Below are positions 30,307 to 39,781 of a stretch of 64,000 nt of DNA, in pieces (the stretch's first letter is position 1; each line of letters begins with the position of its first letter). The notes under the pieces are model-generated. The model saw only the letters and a list, made by a program, of their open reading frames with translations. It was not told the origin of the DNA and searched no databases. The DNA is from UBA3206 sp964548855 (GTDB lineage Bacteria; Bacillota_I; Bacilli_A; Acholeplasmatales; Anaeroplasmataceae), in the NCBI GenBank assembly GCA_964548855.1, contig CAZJSR010000007.1:3585-67584 (forward strand). The letters are read 5' to 3'. A program made the position numbers and the translations under genes.

Positions 30307-33182
30307 TTTTTACCCTCTTTATATTTAATATACTCAATTTCAGGAAGTGGTCTTGAAAAATAGTACCCTTGAATATTTGTACAGTTACGACTTAAAACAT
30401 AATCTAACTGTTCTTTAGTCTCAACACCTTCACAAATTATATCTATATCATTTTTAAGACAAATATCGATAATACTTTGCATTAAAGAATCTTCAAAATC
30501 ACTCTTATTAGTTTTCCTTGCATATGTCGCATCTAATTTTAACGTTGTGATTGGTAAATTATAAAGTAACTGAATAGATGAATAACCCGAACCAAAATCA
30601 TCAATCGCAATCTTATACCCAGCACTTCGAAGAGATACTATAACATCTTTATATTGACTAAGAGCATCAAAAGACATTGTTTCTGTTAATTCTATTTCCA
30701 AATATTTATGTGGAACCTCAAATTTATCTGCAATTTCATTTAATTTTGTAACAAAGTTATAAGACATCATATGAGCTCTTGAAAAATTAGATGAAATCGT
30801 AACTACTTTTCTACCTTCATCAAGTTCATTTCTAATATGCTTACAAACTAAAGTGAAAATATAAAAATCAACATCAACAATAAAACCATTAGATTCAAAA
30901 ATATCAATAAATACGCCAGGTGATAAAAGTCCTTTTGTAGGATGATTCCACCTTATTAACGCCTCTGCACCTACTATTTCGTTTGTTAGAGCGTTAACTT
31001 TAGGTTGATAGAAAGCCTCAAATTCTTTAGACGCTAATGCTTTTTCCATATCTCTTTCAATTTCTGACTTCTTTATAATTTCTAAAGCCATCGTATCATC
31101 GAATACCAAATAATTTACACCAGTAGTTTTATTTAATATATGTGCAGCCTGAGATGCATGATCAATAGTAATTGATATATCTTCACTACTAGATGCATAC
31201 GCAACACCGCATCTAAGCGAAACATTAAAATCAGGAAATTCACTAATTAAATATCTATAAAATAATTTAGCGTAATAATCTAGTTTTTCAATATAATTCT
31301 TTTCATTTGAGTATTTTACCGCAACAACAAATCTATCAGCATAAATTCTTGCAACTATGCTATCTAGTGCCATACTTACAAGCTTATTATATAATTTAAC
31401 AATTACATAATCTCCTGTTTTTTCACCAAACATTGTATTAATATTTTTAAAATTTATAATATCAAAATATATAACTGACCAGTTTTCTTCATCTTTTACA
31501 ATTTTATTAACATCAAGTAAGAATTTTTTTAACGTATTCCCTTTTGTTAGATGGTCTACATATATTTCATCATATGCTTTCTTTCTACTTCTATTAATAT
31601 TAAATAAGATAACACTAGCTAAAAATACAATAATACATATTATAATAACAAAAACAGTCACTAATACAATTGCGTACTTATTAATAAAATCCTTAAGTCT
31701 GAAATTTTCTACTAAAGAAGGAGTATAGGCGTTAATAATTTCACTTGTAATTTCATTTTTCATTAGTTGTTCATCAATTTGTGATGTAATTTTTGTTATA
31801 ATTGATTTAGAAATAGACGATATAGTAGAACCATATTCAAAAGAATAATAAACTGTTTCTGATTTTGTTAAGGATAATTCCAAATTAAATAATTGTTCCT
31901 TATTTATATAATAAGAACAAATACTAGTTGCTCCAATTATACCCCTAACATTTCCATTTTTATATTCCTTTATAGCTTCTTCTATATTTTTAAATAAAAT
32001 AACCGAATTATCACCATATCCAATTGATTTAGCATATTCAAAAGTATGTTCACTAAATGCAGCAATCTTCCCATTTTTTTCGTGTTTATCTAAATATATA
32101 CCAATTTTATCTTTATAATATGACGAACTTACATCACCATTTGAATTTCCAATATAATAAACATTGACAAGATTAATATCAATTTCACCTGACAGTAAAG
32201 CTTTTCTTGCATTTTCTATTGAATCATAAGTCTTATATTTAAAATTAACATTTTCAAATTTTTCTTCTATTCTTTTGATATAATTAGTAATAACTCCTTT
32301 TAATTGACCATTTTCAACATACGAAAATGGTGCTGAACAACTTAAAACTCCTACATTAATTTCACTGCGACCTTGCATATATTCAAGTTCTTCATCATTA
32401 AATTTTAATGTTCTTTGATAAATAGAACTAAAATATTTATTTTTCAAAGTTGAAATATAATCACTATCAATACTATTTATAAAATTAACATTATTATCAA
32501 TAGTATCAATTAAATCTTTATTTTTTGATTCTATATATAAAGATATAGATGAGAATTTAACTGCTGATAAAAGTTCATATTCTAAAGCCTTAGAATCATC
32601 AACTAAAATACCATCAACCATATCTTCTAAAAAATATTCAATAGGATCATCTACAACGCTATAAGTAATCTTAGAATTATTTCTATCACTTCCACTACCA
32701 CAGTTAATACCTTGATTTTTACAAAAATCTTTAAATGAAGAATTTAGAGCGGTCGTTGTACCATATATATAATCATTCATACCTGCTCCAATAAGTTTAT
32801 TATAACAACTCGTTATATCATTTACAGTAAAATCATAATTAGTATTACTAAATCCAACAATATAATCCTTAGAAACAATAGGATACTTAGTTTGATAATC
32901 ACCTGTTTTATTATTTTCAGCATTAGATATTGTACCAACAACTATATCATAAGGTTTTGTTTTATCAGTTGTAAAATTATATTGCCAACTATCTTTTTTT
33001 ACTGCCATCAAATAATCATAATAATATCCTGAATACTCCCCATCTTTATATTCAAAATATCCTTTTTCATTACCATTTTGAATTAAAACATTAATAATTT
33101 TTTCACTAGAAGCATCAACATTTAAACAAGAAAAAATGAATGTTGATATCAAAATTAATAAAAAAACATGTATTTTTCTCAA
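30303..33182 (-). CDS. Membrane sensor with periplasmic-binding-like domains, degenerate GGDEF and EAL (c-di-GMP phosphodiesterase)
   Basis: 959 residues. Signal peptide (1-24); external region of two solute-binding-like domains (about 28-265 and 275-495, the second with NVGVLSCSAPFSYVENGQLKG as in SBP family 3); one membrane helix (about 505-530); a GGDEF domain (about 545-695) whose active site reads YADRF instead of GGDEF; and an EAL domain (about 705-950) with EALIRW, ELTETM, IDDFGSGYSS, KLDA and EGVET intact. It should therefore degrade c-di-GMP in response to an external ligand, probably an amino acid-like compound. Start codon is TTG, eight bases after a strong AAGGAGGT. It is cotranscribed with the ABC-F gene. 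Confidence 0.9.
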   Translation of the reverse strand: MRKIHVFLLILISTFIFSCLNVDASSEKIINVLIQNGNEKGYFEYKDGEYSGYYYDYLMAVKKDSWQYNFTTDKTKPYDIVVGTISNAENNKTGDYQTKYPIVSKDYIVGFSNTNYDFTVNDITSCYNKLIGAGMNDYIYGTTTALNSSFKDFCKNQGINCGSGSDRNNSKITYSVVDDPIEYFLEDMVDGILVDDSKALEYELLSAVKFSSISLYIESKNKDLIDTIDNNVNFINSIDSDYISTLKNKYFSSIYQRTLKFNDEELEYMQGRSEINVGVLSCSAPFSYVENGQLKGVITNYIKRIEEKFENVNFKYKTYDSIENARKALLSGEIDINLVNVYYIGNSNGDVSSSYYKDKIGIYLDKHEKNGKIAAFSEHTFEYAKSIGYGDNSVILFKNIEEAIKEYKNGNVRGIIGATSICSYYINKEQLFNLELSLTKSETVYYSFEYGSTISSISKSIITKITSQIDEQLMKNEITSEIINAYTPSLVENFRLKDFINKYAIVLVTVFVIIICIIVFLASVILFNINRSRKKAYDEIYVDHLTKGNTLKKFLLDVNKIVKDEENWSVIYFDIINFKNINTMFGEKTGDYVIVKLYNKLVSMALDSIVARIYADRFVVAVKYSNEKNYIEKLDYYAKLFYRYLISEFPDFNVSLRCGVAYASSSEDISITIDHASQAAHILNKTTGVNYLVFDDTMALEIIKKSEIERDMEKALASKEFEAFYQPKVNALTNEIVGAEALIRWNHPTKGLLSPGVFIDIFESNGFIVDVDFYIFTLVCKHIRNELDEGRKVVTISSNFSRAHMMSYNFVTKLNEIADKFEVPHKYLEIELTETMSFDALSQYKDVIVSLRSAGYKIAIDDFGSGYSSIQLLYNLPITTLKLDATYARKTNKSDFEDSLMQSIIDICLKNDIDIICEGVETKEQLDYVLSRNCTNIQGYYFSRPLPEIEYIKYKEGKK

Positions 33183-33237
33183 ATTGATTACCTCCTTTTT
33201 ATCGTAAAATATCTCATTTTATTTTACTATTTTTTTA

Positions 33238-33263
33238 GAAAAAAAACAAGAGCATAGCTCTTG
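33238..33263 (-). terminator. Terminator of the TVP38-DUF1540 unit
   Basis: Minus strand CAAGAGC / GCTCTTG with a three-base loop and a T8 tail. Confidence 0.85.
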
Positions 33264-33269
33264 CATATT

Positions 33270-33611
33270 TTATCTCAATTTAAAAGAGTCACATTCTGTT
33301 TCACTTCTATACTTAGCATTTGACCCTAGTACATTCACTTCTTTTGACTGACACTTATCATTTTTATTATGCACACAATAATTAGCACTACAACTAATAG
33401 AAACATCCATCTTATCATCTACTATTGTTGAATGCATATCACTCGCTAATTCTTCTCTTGTAATATTATCAAGCATTGTATTTTTAAAACTTTGACAAAA
33501 TGTTCCCATTTTACTTCTTGAAAATAGACCTTCCATTTTTATCATTTTCTTATTACAATATCTTTCTTTATTAAAACCACAAGCTGTCGCATTACATTTA
33601 ATTTCACTCAT
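33270..33611 (-). CDS. Protein with two DUF1540 cysteine motifs
   Basis: A 113-residue protein built from two copies of the DUF1540 unit: IKCNATACGFNKERYCNKKMI with CQSF at about residues 4-43, and ISCSANYCVHNKNDKCQSKEV with CDSF at about 71-111. Each unit has four Cys (CxxxxCxxxxxxxCx~20C), likely a metal or structural site. Such proteins are common in spore-forming Bacillota; function unknown. I start at the ATG at 33609-33611 with GGAG nine bases upstream rather than at the in-frame ATG at 33626. It follows the TVP38 gene by about 40 bases. Confidence 0.85.
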   Translation of the reverse strand: MSEIKCNATACGFNKERYCNKKMIKMEGLFSRSKMGTFCQSFKNTMLDNITREELASDMHSTIVDDKMDVSISCSANYCVHNKNDKCQSKEVNVLGSNAKYRSETECDSFKLR

Positions 33612-33652
33612 AATATTCATCTCCATCTATATTATGAGATTTTTACTAAATT

Positions 33653-34354
33653 TTATACATCTTCATTCTTCTTATCAATTAATTGACTTATTTGCTTATT
33701 AAAAACAAATCCTAAAAGAGCTAAAACACCTTCAATAACATAAATTGTCACTGCTATTTTATAATGCCCACTAAATAAAGAACCTCCAAAATAAGTACTA
33801 GATAAAATAGACGGTATTCTTCCTATAGCGTTTATAATCAAAAATCTAATTAATCCTATTTTAGTAAATGGGGCGACAAATGCTAAAAAATCTTTTGGTA
33901 ATCCAGGAAACAACAAATAAGATATCATTAATACCTCTACCCTCTTTGAATTGTTTAAAAGTTTGAATTTATCTTGATATTTATCAGTATCTAAAAAACA
34001 ATCTGCAAAACCTTTTCCAAGTACTTTTGTCAAATAATAAACTAGAATACTACCAATTAAAATTCCTACCTCACATATTAAAAGTCCTATCCAAGGTCCA
34101 TACATTAACCCCGAAATTATTTCTAAAATTTCTCCAGGTATTATAGCTAAAACTACTTGAACAATTCCAAAAAGAATCAATAATAAGGCTCCTAAAATTC
34201 CTTTAGACTGTAAAGATACAATAAACTCTTCTTTATAAACTGGATCTTTTAACTTATAAACATAAGGAAGAGCGATAACTGTTAAGACAATCATTGCTAC
34301 AACAACAATAAAAATAATTATACTCCTTATTATTATACTTTTCTTATTCTTCAT
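33653..34354 (-). CDS. TVP38/TMEM64 (DedA superfamily) membrane protein
   Basis: A 233-residue membrane protein with about six hydrophobic segments. The family core is visible: VVLAIIPGEILEIISGLMYGPWIGLLICEVGI-type stretch (about residues 66-97; P-G-E and G-x-x-x-G pattern) followed by LLFPGLPKDFLAFVAPFTKIG (about 148-168). Relatives act as lipid scramblases or C55-P recycling transporters, so a role in membrane lipid traffic is likely but unproven. It overlaps the end of the pseudouridine synthase by 11 bases and is followed by the DUF1540 gene, so three genes form one unit. Confidence 0.88.
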   Translation of the reverse strand: MKNKKSIIIRSIIIFIVVVAMIVLTVIALPYVYKLKDPVYKEEFIVSLQSKGILGALLLILFGIVQVVLAIIPGEILEIISGLMYGPWIGLLICEVGILIGSILVYYLTKVLGKGFADCFLDTDKYQDKFKLLNNSKRVEVLMISYLLFPGLPKDFLAFVAPFTKIGLIRFLIINAIGRIPSILSSTYFGGSLFSGHYKIAVTIYVIEGVLALLGFVFNKQISQLIDKKNEDV

Positions 34355-35180
34355 TACTATACCACCTCGGATATCTTTTAAACTCCATCATTTTATTATT
34401 TCTTGGATTTTTAAATTTAATACAATAACTACATAACATAAGACCATTACCACTACCATATAATACATCACCTACTATAGGATGATTGATATATGCCATA
34501 TGCACTCTTATTTGATGACATCTACCTGTTTCTAAACTAACCTCAAGAAATGTAGAATCATTATTATGTGATAATACTTTATAATTCGTAATAGATTTTT
34601 TACCATCACTAGAAACTATTCTTTTTATACTGTCATCACATTTTTTTATAGGAAGAGATATTTTTCCGTCTTCACAAACTATTCCAGTCACTTGAGTTAT
34701 ATATTTTCTTTTAATATTATTTAAATCCTTACTAAAAATATTTGCAGTTATCTTATTTTTCGCAACTAGTAAGATACCTTCTGTATCCTTATCAAGTCGA
34801 TTAATAAAATGAATTGTTCCTTTTATATTATTTTCTTTATAATAATATAAAAGAGCGTTATATAAACTCTTAAAATCATTATACCCAGTAGGAATAGTCT
34901 TAAGACCACTTGGTTTATATAAAACCATGAAATCATCATCTTCATAGATTATATCTAAATCCATTGGATAATAGTTAGTATCTTCAATATTATTTTCAAC
35001 ATATTCAATTCTTAAAATATCACCACTATATGCTTTAAAATGAGACATTGTAGTTTTACCATTTAAAAACAAAGTATAATTACTTCTTTTTAAATAACGA
35101 TAAAATTTTTTGCTGATATTTTGTTTTATAAATTCTTTAATAATTATTTCATTTTTTATTTCAAATTCTAATGTTCTCAT
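34344..35180 (-). CDS. RluA-family pseudouridine synthase (first copy)
   Basis: Isomerises uridine in rRNA or tRNA. The N-terminal S4-like part (about 20-65, YLKRSNYTLFLNGKT) precedes a catalytic domain with HFINRLDKDTEGILLVAK, where the Asp of the RLD motif is catalytic, and LETGRCHQIRVHMAYINHPIVGD. I start at the ATG at 35178-35180 (278 aa); the frame runs on to 35267 but that part overlaps the divergent GltD-like gene. No Shine-Dalgarno precedes this ATG and an extended -10 lies seven bases upstream, so the mRNA may be leaderless. Target site unknown. Confidence 0.92.
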   Translation of the reverse strand: MRTLEFEIKNEIIIKEFIKQNISKKFYRYLKRSNYTLFLNGKTTMSHFKAYSGDILRIEYVENNIEDTNYYPMDLDIIYEDDDFMVLYKPSGLKTIPTGYNDFKSLYNALLYYYKENNIKGTIHFINRLDKDTEGILLVAKNKITANIFSKDLNNIKRKYITQVTGIVCEDGKISLPIKKCDDSIKRIVSSDGKKSITNYKVLSHNNDSTFLEVSLETGRCHQIRVHMAYINHPIVGDVLYGSGNGLMLCSYCIKFKNPRNNKMMEFKRYPRWYSNEE

Positions 35181-35186
35181 AAAACA

Positions 35187-35195
35187 ATTATAACA
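35187..35195 (-). promoter_or_regulatory. Extended -10 promoter giving a probable leaderless mRNA
   Basis: Minus strand TGTTATAAT (TG-n-TATAAT; 35187-35195), followed by six bases TGTTTT and the ATG of the pseudouridine synthase. Transcription would start at about the A of the ATG. Confidence 0.55.
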
Positions 35196-35249
35196 TATAC
35201 GCTTTAAATAATTTACAAATAATGATAAAATAATTAAGAGGTGATTTAA

Positions 35250-36497
35250 ATGGCTGATATAATTCAAGAAGCAAAAAGATGTTTAAAATGTAAAAAGCCA
35301 AAATGTCAAGAAGGATGTCCTGTCAAAACACCAATTCCAGAAATCATGAATTTATTTTTAGATGGCAAAATGTATGAAGCAGGAGAAATACTATTTGACA
35401 ACAACCCCCTAACCGCTTTATGTTCTTTAATATGCCCTCATGAAAGTAATTGTTTTGGGCATTGCGTTTTAAATCATAAAAACGCACCTATAAAGTTCTA
35501 TGAAGTTGAAAATTATATTTCAACATTTTATCTAGAAAAAAACACGCTACAAACAGTTGAAAAACTACCTTACAATTTAGGAATAATTGGAGCAGGTCCT
35601 GCAGGAATTACTCTTGCAATTATGATGGCGAAAAAAGGTTGGAATGTTACACTTATTGACTCAAAAGATCAAATAGGTGGAGTACTTAGATATGGAATTC
35701 CAGCTTTCAGATTACCAAAAGTATTACTTGATAAATTACTTGAAAAAATGGTATCTTTAGGTGTTAAATTTAGACCTAATACTTTAATAGGACCTACTAT
35801 AACTATTGATGATATGTTTGAAGATGGATATGATGCGGTATTTATCGGTACTGGTGTATGGAAACCTAATAGATTGAGAATTCCAGGTGAAACATTAGGT
35901 AATGTACATTTCGCAATTGATTATTTAAAAAATCCTAATTCTTATGAACACTTAGGAAATAATGTCGTTGTAATTGGTGCTGGTAATGTTGCGATGGATG
36001 TTGCAAGAACAATCTTAAGACAAAATCATTCACAAGTAAAATGCATCTTCTTCCGTGGTGAGGATGAAGTAACATGCAATAGAATTGAGCTTGAATATGC
36101 AATAGTAGATGGAGTACAAATGATTTATTATGCAAATACTGTAAAAATTGAAGAAGATGGTATAATAGTTGAACCAGTTGTTAAAGAAGAACTTCCTGAT
36201 GGTTCATATGTATATCGTAACGATTCTTCAAATCAATATAAAATTAAAGCAACATCGGTAATTATCGCAATTGGACAAGGTCCTCAAGATAATTTTGCAT
36301 CCAAAGAAAAACTTGAAACAACAGAAAAAGGTTTAATTAAAGCTAATGCTTCTGGTGTAACTTCAAAACCTGGAGTATTTGCGGCAGGAGATGTTGTAAG
36401 TGGTGCTAAGACAGTAGTTGAGGCTGTGGCATTCACTAAAATTGTTGCGAAAGAAATTGAAGAATATGTCATAAATAAACATAAAAAAACGGCTTAA
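35250..36497 (+). CDS. GltD-like NAD(P)H-dependent oxidoreductase (stand-alone glutamate synthase small-subunit homologue)
   Basis: FAD and Fe-S flavoprotein. N-terminal cluster-binding domain with CLKCKKPKCQEGCP and CSLICPHESNCFGHC, then a FAD site IIGAGPAGITLAIMMAKKGWNV, GGVLRYGIPAFRLPK, a NAD(P) site VVIGAGNVAMDVARTI and the C-terminal GVFAAGDVVSGAKTVVEAVA. Length 415. Such proteins serve as GltD, NfnB-like or dihydropyrimidine dehydrogenase subunits; no gltB or nfnA partner is adjacent, so its electron partner is unknown. AGAGGTGA lies before the ATG, and a hairpin terminator overlaps its end. Confidence 0.9.
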   Translation: MADIIQEAKRCLKCKKPKCQEGCPVKTPIPEIMNLFLDGKMYEAGEILFDNNPLTALCSLICPHESNCFGHCVLNHKNAPIKFYEVENYISTFYLEKNTLQTVEKLPYNLGIIGAGPAGITLAIMMAKKGWNVTLIDSKDQIGGVLRYGIPAFRLPKVLLDKLLEKMVSLGVKFRPNTLIGPTITIDDMFEDGYDAVFIGTGVWKPNRLRIPGETLGNVHFAIDYLKNPNSYEHLGNNVVVIGAGNVAMDVARTILRQNHSQVKCIFFRGEDEVTCNRIELEYAIVDGVQMIYYANTVKIEEDGIIVEPVVKEELPDGSYVYRNDSSNQYKIKATSVIIAIGQGPQDNFASKEKLETTEKGLIKANASGVTSKPGVFAAGDVVSGAKTVVEAVAFTKIVAKEIEEYVINKHKKTA

Positions 36498-36513
36498 TAA
36501 AGCCGATTTTTTT
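36483..36513. terminator. Bidirectional terminator between GltD-like gene and second pseudouridine synthase
   Basis: CGGCTT / AAGCCG with a four-base loop, A7 before and T7 after, so it can serve both convergent genes. Confidence 0.85.
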
Positions 36514-37369
36514 ATTCTATTAACTTATTCATATCACTAGGTATATAAGCTTCTAAATGCATTTCTTTAAAATCATACGGATGAAGAAAATCTAAAGAAT
36601 AAGAATGTAGTGCTTGTCTTTTAATATATTTTAAGCTACCGCCATATAGTTCATCGCCTGCAAGTGGATGTCCAATATATTTCATATGAACTCTAATTTG
36701 ATGAGTTCTTCCTGTTTCTAATAAGACTTTAACTAAACTAAAATTATGTTTCAATTCTTTTATAACTTCATAATGCGTAATAGCTTTCTTACCAGTTTTA
36801 CTAACTCTTCTTCTTTGATTATGATGTCTATCTTCACCTATTGGATTATCAATAGTACCCTTTCTTTCTAAAATATTTCCACAAACAATAGCCAAATAAC
36901 ATCTTTTTATTTGATGTAGTGAAATTAAATAATTAAAATACGATGCCGTTAAAATATCTTTCGCAAACATTATAAGACCTGATGTATCAGTATCAATTCT
37001 ATGAAGATATCTAACTTGCATATTATATCCTTTTTCAAGATAATAATTCGCAACTAAATTAACTAGACAACCGCTTTTATCTTTTGAATCTGGATGAACC
37101 ATTATTCCAGCTTTTTTATTGATAATAAGAAGATAATCATCTTCATAAACTATATCAATTTTTCCCTTCATTGGAATAAAATCGATTTCTTCTTCTTTTG
37201 AAATAGTAATAATATCCCCTGTTTTTAAAACTACATTATTATATACTAAATTATTATTATGATAAATCATCGCATCATGTATTTTACTTTTAGATAAATG
37301 ATAATAATCAAAAAAATCTGAAATCTTTTTATTATTAAAAAACTCATTAACAACATAATTTGTTTGCAT
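36512..37369 (-). CDS. RluA-family pseudouridine synthase (second copy)
   Basis: A 285-residue enzyme with an S4-like N-terminus (about 10-55, ISDFFDYYHLSKSKIHDAM) and catalytic motif YLHRIDTDTSGLIMFAK, here R-I-D-x-D rather than the usual R-L-D-x-x-T/D-S-G, with the Asp retained. VLLETGRTHQIRVHMKYIGHPLAGDELYG follows. Probably the RluD type acting on 23S rRNA, but the target cannot be assigned. It ends the patatin/phosphoesterase group and lies two bases after the phosphoesterase gene. Confidence 0.92.
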   Translation of the reverse strand: MQTNYVVNEFFNNKKISDFFDYYHLSKSKIHDAMIYHNNNLVYNNVVLKTGDIITISKEEEIDFIPMKGKIDIVYEDDYLLIINKKAGIMVHPDSKDKSGCLVNLVANYYLEKGYNMQVRYLHRIDTDTSGLIMFAKDILTASYFNYLISLHQIKRCYLAIVCGNILERKGTIDNPIGEDRHHNQRRRVSKTGKKAITHYEVIKELKHNFSLVKVLLETGRTHQIRVHMKYIGHPLAGDELYGGSLKYIKRQALHSYSLDFLHPYDFKEMHLEAYIPSDMNKLIE

Positions 37370-37371
37370 GT

Positions 37372-38475
37372 TTAATTCCTCTTTACATACTTAGAATCTA
37401 TAAGACCAACAACACCATTATATTTAACTACACTATAAGGCATAGCTTGATATACTAATTTTAAAACTGTTCCTTTATGAAATGATGGCATATAATTAAA
37501 GGCATCATATGCATAATATGAATCTCTTTTTACCGAATATAAAACAAAGACTTTGAGAATAGGAATATATGTATTACTTTTAGTATGCTTACATATATAA
37601 TAATCTTCTTTTTCTGCTTCTATTGTAACTTCATTATCAATAGGTGGCATATTAAATAACTTTAAATTATTTCCTAAAACATCATCCGTTAATTTGAATT
37701 CACTATAATTATCATGAGTAATATATGATATATTATTATGAATAATATCATCGATTATTAATAAATTAAGTTGCCCCCAAGGCACAACATTATTTCCACC
37801 ATCTATTGATATAATATTTTTATTTAAATCGATTATAGGATTTAAATTAGGATAATCATTATGGTAGTTAATAGTAGGATAATGTCCTACTATCATAACT
37901 CTTTCTTGTTTTCTCGTACATTTTTCATAAAAATTATCATTTTTCATAATTTTATTCGCATCATCTGGCAAATTATTTATATCCTCAATTCCGCCATGAA
38001 CTAATACATATTTATCATTAATTACTAAAATATGTGGTAAATTTAATAAAAAATCATAATATTTCTTAAAATCTCTAGAACAATACCAACATATAGTATT
38101 AAGATTACTTTCTTTATTTATCTTTATATTTAATTTACTAGCAAATTCATTTAAAATAGTCTTTTTTGTAAGAACATAATTTAATAAAGACTCTTTATTT
38201 ACTGGTGGTTGCATATAAGTTAATAATTCTTCACAATTTCCCATTACACAATAAATATTATATCCAGATTCTATTAATTCCATTATATGTTTTACTAGTC
38301 CTAAAGAATTATTTCCTTTTTCTATAATATCCCCTATAATAAATAAATAATCTGACTTTTTAAACTTAGCCTTATCTAATATGCGAATAAAACCATCAAG
38401 GTCACCATGTACATCACTTATAAAAAGCAGTCTCGCATCATCAGGAACATTTATATTTTGAAGTTTTATTTGCAT
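37372..38475 (-). CDS. Metallophosphoesterase of the PPP/ApaH type with a C-terminal extension
   Basis: A 367-residue protein. Metal-binding motifs of calcineurin-like phosphatases occur in order: ISDVHGDLDG (about 20), IGDIIEKGNNS (about 47), VMGNCEE (about 78), VLVHGGIED (about 155) and VGHYPT (about 195). The PPP motif GNHE reads GNCE, a change at a residue that normally stabilises the leaving group. The C-terminal 120 residues (about 250-367) are not phosphatase and look beta-rich. It could hydrolyse nucleoside polyphosphates or phosphoproteins. It lies between the patatin and pseudouridine synthase genes in one unit. Confidence 0.82.
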   Translation of the reverse strand: MQIKLQNINVPDDARLLFISDVHGDLDGFIRILDKAKFKKSDYLFIIGDIIEKGNNSLGLVKHIMELIESGYNIYCVMGNCEELLTYMQPPVNKESLLNYVLTKKTILNEFASKLNIKINKESNLNTICWYCSRDFKKYYDFLLNLPHILVINDKYVLVHGGIEDINNLPDDANKIMKNDNFYEKCTRKQERVMIVGHYPTINYHNDYPNLNPIIDLNKNIISIDGGNNVVPWGQLNLLIIDDIIHNNISYITHDNYSEFKLTDDVLGNNLKLFNMPPIDNEVTIEAEKEDYYICKHTKSNTYIPILKVFVLYSVKRDSYYAYDAFNYMPSFHKGTVLKLVYQAMPYSVVKYNGVVGLIDSKYVKRN

Positions 38476-38492
38476 ACTAAATCATCCTTCCA

Positions 38493-39779
38493 TTAATTAT
38501 TTTCACAAAGAACATTAAAAGCGATAAAAACAATAGGTTTAGACGCAAGAACATTCGCAAGAAATTCTTGATTTAAGGCTTCTCCATCATTATTCTTTTT
38601 TAAAAGATACTTTAACAAACTCTTATCGTCAATCTTAGAAATATAATCCCTTCTTCTTGGTTCACTTTTTATTTTATCATAATCTTTTAATACATCATTA
38701 TATGAAATATTCATTATTTCACATTTTAAAATATTAATCATCTCATCTAAATTATAAACGGGATAATAATCAATATTAAAAAACTCAGCCACAACCTCTA
38801 CAGCTCTTAAATAATAATCAAAATCACTAAGTGGTCTATATGTAGATTTTTCTAAAATATGAAAAATATCTCCTTCTATTTCTGGTTTAACATTTGTTTT
38901 AATCTTATGTTTCTTTATATATACTAAGTAATTAGATATACCTATTACAAACTTTCTAGATACACTAGTTGTATCTTCTACTTTATTAAATGCATATTTA
39001 AAACCTAAAAGTTCTCCATACGCCTTTTTCGCATCATTATAACCTAAATTAAGATTATTAAGAATCACCTCAGTATTAAACTTTAAAAAACCACCTAAAG
39101 GCCATGAAGGATGGATATATTTGATATATGGTTTATTTAGATATTCCTTATGCGTAATATTTGGATTTAAATCAACACACACAATATCTTCAGCACCTAA
39201 ATCAAGCGCAAACGCAATAGGTAAATTATCATAATATCCACCATCTACATATGATTGATTTCCAATTTTACATGTTTTAAAAACAGGAAAAGCACTTGCG
39301 GATGCGAGTAAATATTTCTTTATTAATTTTTCATCTAACTCTTTTACGTTAACCTCTACACCTTTAAAAGATGGAAACATAGCTGTAACTATTCCTAATG
39401 TTACATCACTATTCTTAATAATTGATGGCTTTATATATTCATCTAATAATTCTAAAAAAGGAGCCGGATCTCCTCCTTTAGTCTTAATATATCCGCCAAT
39501 AAAATGTAGTAAGTCATCTCTTTGTTTAAGTGAAACTTTAACTCTTACATTTTCATCATATGAAAATCCATTTTTTAAAATCATTTCAAACTTCACTTTA
39601 TTCCAAAGTTCAATACACCTATCATAATCATGTTGAGCATACATTGCCGCATTTAATGCACCTATAGATGTACCTGTAACAATATCAAATTTTATCCCCT
39701 TTTCGTCAAGATACTTCCAAACCCCACATTCATAGGACCCTTTAGCACCTCCACCACAAAACACTAAACCCTTTTTCAT
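38493..39779 (-). CDS. Patatin-like phospholipase
   Basis: A 428-residue cytosolic acyl hydrolase. Oxyanion motif GGGAKGSYECGVWKYL (residues 8-23), nucleophile elbow GTSIGALNAA (Ser about 42), and catalytic Asp in DGGYYDNLPI (about 176-185). The first 290 residues make up the patatin domain of the RssA/YlbK kind; the C-terminal part is extra and unrecognised. It probably cleaves fatty acyl groups from membrane lipids. It sits 2 bases downstream of queH and 17 bases upstream of the phosphoesterase gene, in an operon. Confidence 0.9.
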   Translation of the reverse strand: MKKGLVFCGGGAKGSYECGVWKYLDEKGIKFDIVTGTSIGALNAAMYAQHDYDRCIELWNKVKFEMILKNGFSYDENVRVKVSLKQRDDLLHFIGGYIKTKGGDPAPFLELLDEYIKPSIIKNSDVTLGIVTAMFPSFKGVEVNVKELDEKLIKKYLLASASAFPVFKTCKIGNQSYVDGGYYDNLPIAFALDLGAEDIVCVDLNPNITHKEYLNKPYIKYIHPSWPLGGFLKFNTEVILNNLNLGYNDAKKAYGELLGFKYAFNKVEDTTSVSRKFVIGISNYLVYIKKHKIKTNVKPEIEGDIFHILEKSTYRPLSDFDYYLRAVEVVAEFFNIDYYPVYNLDEMINILKCEIMNISYNDVLKDYDKIKSEPRRRDYISKIDDKSLLKYLLKKNNDGEALNQEFLANVLASKPIVFIAFNVLCENN

Positions 39780-39781
39780 TT

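Noticed and set aside
35181..35267. N-terminal extension of the RluA-family frame
   Set aside because: It overlaps the divergent GltD-like start and its ribosome binding site; the extra residues are hydrophobic and not part of the family; an extended -10 lies inside it.
36284..36472. Open frame opposite the GltD-like gene
   Set aside because: It is a shadow of a well-conserved coding sequence; its composition follows the opposite strand.
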